A stretch of 64,000 nt of DNA from Candidatus Heimdallarchaeota archaeon (GTDB taxonomy: Archaea > Asgardarchaeota > Heimdallarchaeia > JABLTI01), in NCBI GenBank assembly GCA_030614005.1, contig JAUWKS010000006.1, positions 26,213 through 90,212 on the forward strand, written 5' to 3'. The translations under genes were made by a program, and so were the position numbers. This document shows positions 57,847-64,000 of the stretch, piece by piece (within the stretch, counting starts at the first letter, position 1; each line of letters starts with the position of its first letter). The notes below the pieces were generated by a model. The model was not told the origin of the DNA and searched no databases. It saw only the letters and a program-made list of their open reading frames with translations.

Positions 57847-59142
57847 GTGCGTGGTCCGGGATTACCAAATAGAAACAACAAAGATCAATATGCTCTTAAT
57901 GATTTTGTCTCAAGACAAAGAGGAACAATGCAAAAAGAGATTCAGAAACCACTTGGAAAAACTAATTGTTATGTGGTAGGTGTAGGTGGCGGTGGAAATA
58001 ACACTGTAAACCGCTTAATGTCTACTGCAATACGTGATGCTTTATGCGTTTGTGTAAATACTGATCTTCAACATCTGAATTCTGTTAAATGTAATACTAC
58101 TTTGCTTATTGGTAAAAAGACCACAAGAGGATTAGGTTCTGGAGGAAAACCTGAGCTTGGAAAAGCTGCTGCAGAAGAATCCTACAGTGAAATTCAAGCA
58201 ATGTTAACAGATGCGGATATAGTCTTCGTAACTTGTGGTTTAGGCGGGGGAACAGGTACAGGAGCAGTGCCAATCATTGCTGAAATTGCAAAAAATTCTG
58301 GTGCAATAGTCATTGGTGTTGTTACAATTCCCTTCAGTATGGAAGGTGGCAGAAAAGAAAAAGCATACAAAGGATTGGAAGAGTTACAAAAACACACTGA
58401 CACTGTAGTAATAATTGAAAATGATAAATTGCTCGAGATAGTTCCTGATTTGCCAATTGAGGAAGCATTTGGTGTTGCAGATGAAGTGCTTGCAAAATAT
58501 ATCTACTCAATAATTTCAACGGTAACCCAGCCAAGCCTAATTAATGTTGATTTTGCTGACTTGAAAACCGTTATCACAAATGGAGGCGTAACTGTTTGTG
58601 GAATTGGTGAAGCAAAAGGAGATGACCGAGCGAAAATTGCTGTTCATAAAGCTCTGGAAAGTCCTTTGATAAATGTCGATTATAGTCAAGGCTCTGCTGC
58701 ACTAATTCATGTCACAGGTGGGTCAACAATGTCCTTAAAAGAAGCAAGTAGTGTAGTTGAAATAATAAGAGAAAAATTGCAACCAGATGCAGAAGTGATT
58801 TGGGGAACAAAGGTGGACCCAGAATTAAACGATTTACTCAGAATAACAATTGTAATCTCAGGCGTACAAAGTGACCAAATGATTGGTATGCGAAAGAAAA
58901 GTACAACAGCTTATGGAACTTCAATGCTCTATGATAGTGTTGGCCAAATAAAAGAACCAATTATGCCTCCTAGAGAAAAAGAAAATTGGTTGAGAAAAGA
59001 TAGACGACCAATATTCAAAGAATTAAGAAAGAAAGCTCAAGAAGCAAAAGAAGAGGTTCCAAAGAGAAAAGTACCAATAAAAGATAAAGAAAATGCAGAT
59101 GAATTTTGGGACGAGATAGGAGTATCAAAAGGTTTACAATAA
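57847..59142 (+). CDS. ftsZ: Cell division GTPase FtsZ
   Basis: VVGVGGGGNNTVNRLM; FVTCGLGGGTGTGAVPIIAEIAKNSGAIVIGVVTIPFSMEGGRK; VDFADLKTVITNGG. GTG start. Confidence 0.96.
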   Translation: MRGPGLPNRNNKDQYALNDFVSRQRGTMQKEIQKPLGKTNCYVVGVGGGGNNTVNRLMSTAIRDALCVCVNTDLQHLNSVKCNTTLLIGKKTTRGLGSGGKPELGKAAAEESYSEIQAMLTDADIVFVTCGLGGGTGTGAVPIIAEIAKNSGAIVIGVVTIPFSMEGGRKEKAYKGLEELQKHTDTVVIIENDKLLEIVPDLPIEEAFGVADEVLAKYIYSIISTVTQPSLINVDFADLKTVITNGGVTVCGIGEAKGDDRAKIAVHKALESPLINVDYSQGSAALIHVTGGSTMSLKEASSVVEIIREKLQPDAEVIWGTKVDPELNDLLRITIVISGVQSDQMIGMRKKSTTAYGTSMLYDSVGQIKEPIMPPREKENWLRKDRRPIFKELRKKAQEAKEEVPKRKVPIKDKENADEFWDEIGVSKGLQ

Positions 59143-59225
59143 TTGACTAAATAATGGATTTCAAGTTCAAAGGTAAACCTTTTAAAAACAAATAAATGAT
59201 GATTTTTTGCTGTTAGAAGTAAATT

Positions 59226-59301
59226 AGACCCGTAGTGTAGTGGCCAATCATAGCAGTTTTTGGAATTGCTGACGGAGGTTCGAATCCTCCCGGGTCTACC
59301 A
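59226..59301 (+). tRNA. tRNA-Gln (anticodon UUG), encoded CCA
   Basis: Acceptor AGACCCG/CGGGTCT; anticodon arm GCAGT-TTTTGGA-ATTGC (anticodon TTG); T-arm GGAGG-TTCGAAT-CCTCC; ACCA end. Confidence 0.9.
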
Positions 59302-59339
59302 ATCTTCTTTTTAATGATTAATGGGTGCTTATTATTATG

Positions 59340-59903
59340 TCTGTTAAAATTTTCATTGCAGGTGATTTACATATCCCCTCTCGAGCAGCTATGTTGCATC
59401 CCCATTTTGAAGACATTCTTCTTCAACAGCAATGGGACTATATTGTTTTAACAGGAGATTTAACGATTCCTTCTGTTCTTCATCGATTTGAAAAGCTAGT
59501 TTCCTCGCCAAAAAAATTAATTGTTGCCAAGGGAAATATGGATCAGATGACTCTTCCACTCAAACCTACTTTTGAAATTAATTCACTACGTTTGGGTGCT
59601 TATCATGGGACGGATATTAACCCGCGTGGAGATATTCTACAGCTTAAGATAGTTGCAGAAGAGATGGGTGTAAAAATCCTTTTCACAGGACATTCGCACA
59701 AAACTTTCATTCATTCCGATAATGAACACATTATCCTTAACCCAGGTACCTCTACAGGAGCTTCTGGTGGAACTTCATGGTCAGTTGATACAGCATTAAT
59801 TACAATGGAAATTAATTTTGATAAATCAGTTATTTCCCTAAACTGGCTGAAAGTTAATAATAAAGGAAAATTAGAGATTGAAAAAATAACGATCAATCTC
59901 TAA
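59340..59903 (+). CDS. Vps29-like/YfcE-type metallophosphoesterase
   Basis: VKIFIAGDLHIPSRAAMLHPHFEDIL...IVLTGDLT...LIVAKGNMDQ...LGAYHGTDINPRGD...ILFTGHSHKTF...IILNPGTSTGASGG. Alternative ATGs at 59325 and 59340. Confidence 0.85.
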   Translation, partial: SVKIFIAGDLHIPSRAAMLHPHFEDILLQQQWDYIVLTGDLTIPSVLHRFEKLVSSPKKLIVAKGNMDQMTLPLKPTFEINSLRLGAYHGTDINPRGDILQLKIVAEEMGVKILFTGHSHKTFIHSDNEHIILNPGTSTGASGGTSWSVDTALITMEINFDKSVISLNWLKVNNKGKLEIEKITINL

Positions 59904-59927
59904 TAAATTATTACTTTTAGTGCAAGA

Positions 59928-61598
59928 TTATTTTCTTTTCTTCTGTCTTACTTTACTAACAATTGTTATTAGAGCCATTGCTGTTAAAGTAACTTCCAAT
60001 ATTGGTAAAGGAACAATGTTGGTATTTTCAGAACCAGTAAATTTGGGTGTGTAAATGCCTGCTATTGATGTAAAGTTAAGTGTTGCTGTTGTAACTTTAT
60101 TTAATGAAACATCAAATACTTCTACAAAATAATAGTAAAGATGTTCAATATTTTCATCATGCTCTACAGGGATAATGCCGGAAAAGGTTCTACCAGAAGG
60201 TGAAAATTGAATCATTTCCACCACTGAGAGAACATCATCACCTTTGTAATAATAGAGATAGGCAGTTAGATCATCATTATGCCAGTAATCATCTTCTATT
60301 CCAATAGTAATTGTTACTTCATTAACATCTAATGGAATGCCTTCTGGATACCAATCTGTAACATCAGTAATCCCGTAGATATTAGGAGGACGAGTATCTT
60401 CTATTTCAATTTCTTGCCAAAGAATTATTGGATCCTCATACATTGGAACAAAGGTAATAGTAATATTATTTGTACCTAATGGCATATCCAACTCATCATA
60501 GTAGAATAAAAAGCTCCATGCACCAGTTATCGAATTTATGGTTACACTAAACTCACAACCTGAACCATAGGTGTCATCCCAACCGGAACTATGGATCCGA
60601 ATATCGGTATTCTGAAAATCATCGTAGACTTTTCCAGTAATAAGCAATGACTCTGATATCGATTCTGGTATGGTGTTGAATGTTAATTCAGCGGGATCAT
60701 TTGCTATTGCAATTTTAAATGAGCTATAACCAAAGTAATCATATATTGTGTGATGATTATTTCTAATTCTTAGATAAAATGTTAATTCATCGCCAACAAA
60801 ATCTAAAGCATAATCATCCGTTTTGGAAGTATCTAATGGTCTCTTAAATTCCATTATATATTGTTCATTGCTATATGTCCAATTCATTGATACATCCGCT
60901 TGGCTCGCTGTTGGAGTGATCAATCCCTTATTGTACCATCCATCAATTAACGTGCTGTTTGGAATTGCTGCATAATCAACAATTGGGGACCAATTATTAT
61001 AATAAACAGGTTTTGCATTCCAATAAAGGGATTCTGTGTCATTAGAGTTAATCAAATAAGGAGTTAAGCCTGTGTCTGGATTTCCTTCATAATCACATTC
61101 ATGAACGTAGCCATCAGTGGTTCTATTAGATGCTGTCCAAATCCAGAAATCCCCTTTCGTTATGTTATCACTTGGAGCGAACCCCATATACGCCATGTCA
61201 TCTACTCCATCCATTGGATACCAAGCCGCATCGTCATCATCGACCATTCCTGTTTTATTCCAAGTAAATATTGTATCATTGAAAGAGATATCTTCCCAAG
61301 ATAAACCAACAAAAACATAATTAGTGTCATATGCAAGGTAAACATTTGCACCTGCTAGCAGCTCGCTTTCAATTCCTTCTGTCTCCCAATCACTAAGATT
61401 ACCATCTAAAATAAATTCCGCATTTGTAAATTGAGCTAATATCCCACTATCACCAATCGGATCACCTAAAGCATCACTAGAAATAGGTTTAGATTGGTCA
61501 CCCTTTTCTGCCCTTATGTAAATATTCTCATTTTTAAAACTCATAGAGAATATTACTAGTACAACCAATATACTCGAGATAATTGTTGTCTTTCGCAT
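59928..61598 (-). CDS. Secreted protein with CBM9/EB_dh-like (DOMON-type) domain and C-terminal TM
   Basis: N-terminal signal; AEFILDGNLSDWETEGIESELLAGANVYLAYDTNYVFVGLSWEDISFND; C-terminal PILEVTLTAMALITIVSKVRQKKRK. Confidence 0.65.
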   Translation of the reverse strand: MRKTTIISSILVVLVIFSMSFKNENIYIRAEKGDQSKPISSDALGDPIGDSGILAQFTNAEFILDGNLSDWETEGIESELLAGANVYLAYDTNYVFVGLSWEDISFNDTIFTWNKTGMVDDDDAAWYPMDGVDDMAYMGFAPSDNITKGDFWIWTASNRTTDGYVHECDYEGNPDTGLTPYLINSNDTESLYWNAKPVYYNNWSPIVDYAAIPNSTLIDGWYNKGLITPTASQADVSMNWTYSNEQYIMEFKRPLDTSKTDDYALDFVGDELTFYLRIRNNHHTIYDYFGYSSFKIAIANDPAELTFNTIPESISESLLITGKVYDDFQNTDIRIHSSGWDDTYGSGCEFSVTINSITGAWSFLFYYDELDMPLGTNNITITFVPMYEDPIILWQEIEIEDTRPPNIYGITDVTDWYPEGIPLDVNEVTITIGIEDDYWHNDDLTAYLYYYKGDDVLSVVEMIQFSPSGRTFSGIIPVEHDENIEHLYYYFVEVFDVSLNKVTTATLNFTSIAGIYTPKFTGSENTNIVPLPILEVTLTAMALITIVSKVRQKKRK

Positions 61599-61853
61599 TT
61601 TTCTCTCTCCATAAATGCTTGAAATTAATCTATTGTTCTTTTGTTATTTAAAAAAATTGTTAAGTTGAGTATTTTTAAGCTAAAAACCATCCTCATAAGA
61701 TTTTTATGTGAAAAACACAGACTACTTTTCTATTGAACAAGGTCTCTCTATGTAATATCTCAATAGAGCTGAGAATATTCATTGTATTAAAGATAGCTTT
61801 CAGCTAATAATACTGTTAGATAGCATAAGTAATAATGCTGGAAGTATGCCGAG

Positions 61854-62369
61854 GTGAACAAATCTATGAAAAACGAACATGCAGATTTAGATAGAGTCGC
61901 GAATACGCTGGATGCTAGTTCCACAATTGGATATTTCATGGGTTCTTACAAAGATGTTCTTGGAGTTGGTGTTTTCAATCTATTTGGTGGATCACTATTC
62001 TCAAGTGCAAAGGACTCTAATGGAGATCTTGGATTAGCTGCATTCAAATCTTTGTTGGGTTTAGTTGGAAGTCAAATTGATTATATCTTACCTGCAGAAG
62101 CTAATGTCCAATTTATCGCTCCAAATGATATTCTCGTTGGAGTTTCAAAAATCAGTACTGATAAAATTATGGCTGTTGTTCTCAGTCGAGAAGCACAATT
62201 GTCTGCTATTATTCCAAATTTGATTAAGATTGCCAAAATGCTTCAAGGTATGTCTATAAAAGTAAATGCTCTTTCCAATACAAAATGTATGGAATATTGT
62301 AATATGACTATGGCTTCACAATCTAATCCTAAACAACGCAAAAATCTTATCAAAAGATTTGGTGCTTAA
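61854..62369 (+). CDS. Roadblock/LC7-like small protein (tentative)
   Basis: 171 aa; GVGVFNLFGGSLFSSAKDSNGDLGLAAFKSLLGLVGSQIDYILPAEANVQFIAPNDILVGVSKISTDKIMAVVLSREAQLSAIIPNLIKIAKML resembles the roadblock strand-helix pattern. GTG start. Confidence 0.4.
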   Translation: MNKSMKNEHADLDRVANTLDASSTIGYFMGSYKDVLGVGVFNLFGGSLFSSAKDSNGDLGLAAFKSLLGLVGSQIDYILPAEANVQFIAPNDILVGVSKISTDKIMAVVLSREAQLSAIIPNLIKIAKMLQGMSIKVNALSNTKCMEYCNMTMASQSNPKQRKNLIKRFGA

Positions 62370-62577
62370 ACAAGGAAGGCACCATCTTTCATTCTTTTAG
62401 CGTTTTTTTTTAATTAGCAACGACTTTTTGAATATATATTAGTAAAAATTTAATCTCCGTATAACCAAAAAGATTTTAATGTTATGAAAAAAGAAAAGGA
62501 GAAGCAAAGATAGGTAAAAAGTTAAAAACAGTAAATATTGCTTATTATCTATACTGAAGTGAAAAAAGGTTATCATA

Positions 62578-64000
62578 ATGTCAAGTCGGAAAAGCAACGT
62601 GATTATCATCTTCACAATAATGCTAATCGCAATGAATCTAATCGCAGTAACGCAAATGATTGCCACAAACAACAACCAATTTGATGGCGATAGTAACCCA
62701 TACTCTTTGGCAGATACTTCAAATGAAGCAATCTTGCCCGAAAATCCCTCCTTGGAAGCAAATGAGATTCCATCTTTAAAAAACTGGGATTTATCGATAA
62801 ATACAACTCGTATAATAAGACATTACGATTTTGGATATTTAACAATTAATGATAATATTACACTTATCAACAATGATAATCTTTCTCTTCCAATATTCCG
62901 ATTTGCTATTCCACAACATTTGGTAGTAAATTTAGTTGAAATTTCTGCAGGTTCAATGTGGGTTGAGTCTAATGTTGAATTGAATTCTACAAATGTTGAG
63001 GTCGAATACCAAGATGGGAATTTCACCTATTATGTTATGGCACTCAATCCAGTAGTGAATAATGATTCTTTATATAAAATTCAAATTCACCAAACATATC
63101 TACGGCCATATGAAGTTTTTGTATTTGTATCTGATGCCTACGTTTACAATGGAATAAAAATGAATGTTAGTAGAATGCTATTTCTCTCTTTACCCATTCA
63201 AACTGCTAGGACCACTTTCTTAAAAGCAGATGAGACAGGACAAATAATTAGCTCACTAATCTATCCAAATGAACTTGCAACAATTGGTGATGCTTCCGTA
63301 ACTTTCAATCCAATCTATAATGTTCCTGCTTATAATTTTTCAAATGCGTATGAATCTAATTCAGATGATTACACATACAAAGTTCAAATCGCTGGACTTA
63401 CATCCTATACTACACCAATTGAAGCAACGAATTACAAAAGGACAATTACAATTGATAATTGGTATTATGCTCATATTCAAGAGGAAATTGAAATTGAGAA
63501 TTTTGGTGTCTTTCCTGATGGAGCTTTTTGGGATCTTACTGATAGTAGGATTTGGGCATCATTTGCATTGAAACAACTCTACATCGGTGTTGATAATGCA
63601 GAAAATGTCAAAGTATATGATGAGTATGGTTCATTACCTCCCAAAAGTACCTCTGATCCATTAGTACAATTGAATCGAATTAACATTTATCTCAGATATC
63701 CTGTTTATGGTGGCGGAAAAGTTTCCTTTAATATTGATTACACAATTAAGCTTGAAGATATGCTCCAATTCGAAAAGAATGAATTTATTTTAGATTATTC
63801 AGGAATACCCGAATTACCATTCCATGTGAGAAATTACGAATTAACAGTAAAGCTCCCACAGGGAAGTAATGTTCAATATGTTTTATTTGGAGACAGACCA
63901 ACAGATTATGAACACTATAAAACACCAGTATTCTTACGAATTGGTCAAAGAGAAACAATCTCTTTAACAAAAACCAATCTAACATCATTCGAAAATGTGA
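62578..64000 (+). CDS. Ribophorin I (OST1)-like protein, 3' truncated by window edge
   Basis: Uninterrupted frame from ATG 62578 to the window end (474 codons). Signal peptide; DNWYYAHIQEEIEIENFGVFPDG...LNRINIYLRYPVYGGGKVSFNIDYTIKLEDMLQFEKNEFILDYSGIPELPFHVRNYELTVKLPQGSNVQYV matches the ribophorin I layout. Not in the supplied ORF track because it has no stop in the window. Confidence 0.75.
   Translation, partial: MSSRKSNVIIIFTIMLIAMNLIAVTQMIATNNNQFDGDSNPYSLADTSNEAILPENPSLEANEIPSLKNWDLSINTTRIIRHYDFGYLTINDNITLINNDNLSLPIFRFAIPQHLVVNLVEISAGSMWVESNVELNSTNVEVEYQDGNFTYYVMALNPVVNNDSLYKIQIHQTYLRPYEVFVFVSDAYVYNGIKMNVSRMLFLSLPIQTARTTFLKADETGQIISSLIYPNELATIGDASVTFNPIYNVPAYNFSNAYESNSDDYTYKVQIAGLTSYTTPIEATNYKRTITIDNWYYAHIQEEIEIENFGVFPDGAFWDLTDSRIWASFALKQLYIGVDNAENVKVYDEYGSLPPKSTSDPLVQLNRINIYLRYPVYGGGKVSFNIDYTIKLEDMLQFEKNEFILDYSGIPELPFHVRNYELTVKLPQGSNVQYVLFGDRPTDYEHYKTPVFLRIGQRETISLTKTNLTSFENV

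Noticed and set aside
57847-59142. FtsZ as an unexpected find in an Asgard-type genome
   Set aside because: FtsZ is known from Asgard archaea alongside ESCRT components, so its presence alone is not novel.
61760-61850. Small inverted repeats CTCTAT/ATAGAG and AGCAT/ATGCT before 61854
   Set aside because: Short stems (5-6 bp) of the kind expected by chance in AT-rich DNA.
62612-63988. ORFs 62612..62845-, 62823..63026-, 63320..63571+ and 63785..63988- in the right-end region
   Set aside because: They overlap the single long open frame starting at 62578 that encodes the ribophorin I-like protein; the long frame explains the region better.
1-64000. CRISPR arrays, transposons, prophage or integrated elements
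   Set aside because: No regularly spaced repeats, transposase/integrase motifs or phage structural genes were seen; gene content is coherent chromosomal housekeeping DNA.

Overview
The window is one contiguous piece of an AT-rich archaeal chromosome, most likely from an Asgard archaeon. This placement is my inference from gene content; I could not run a phylogeny. It is mostly housekeeping DNA: GatD/GatE, ribosomal proteins S13-S4-S11, TyrRS, IleRS, ArgRS, ABCE1/Rli1, an almost complete archaeal CoA biosynthesis operon, EF-1beta, an SBDS-Rrp4-Rrp41-Rrp42-L37Ae-Brix-Pcc1 superoperon, S30e, Elp3, GpmI and FtsZ. There are two tRNA genes: an intron-containing tRNA-Arg(CCU) and a tRNA-Gln(UUG). 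No mobile elements, prophage or CRISPR arrays were seen.

The most interesting items are:
(1) a ribophorin I (OST1)-like ORF running off the right edge and missing from the supplied ORF track;
(2) a Vps29-like phosphoesterase;
(3) an oligopeptide-type substrate-binding protein whose domain order looks circularly permuted, with a PGF-like C-terminal anchor;
(4) a possible double-psi-barrel + vWA fusion;
(5) a polytopic membrane protein with a longin/roadblock-like tail;
(6) several intergenic segments with strong nested inverted repeats (19450-19564, 41761-41911, 10877-10959, 9442-9481) that no coding feature explains.

All family calls come from reading the translated sequences by eye. No database search was possible.
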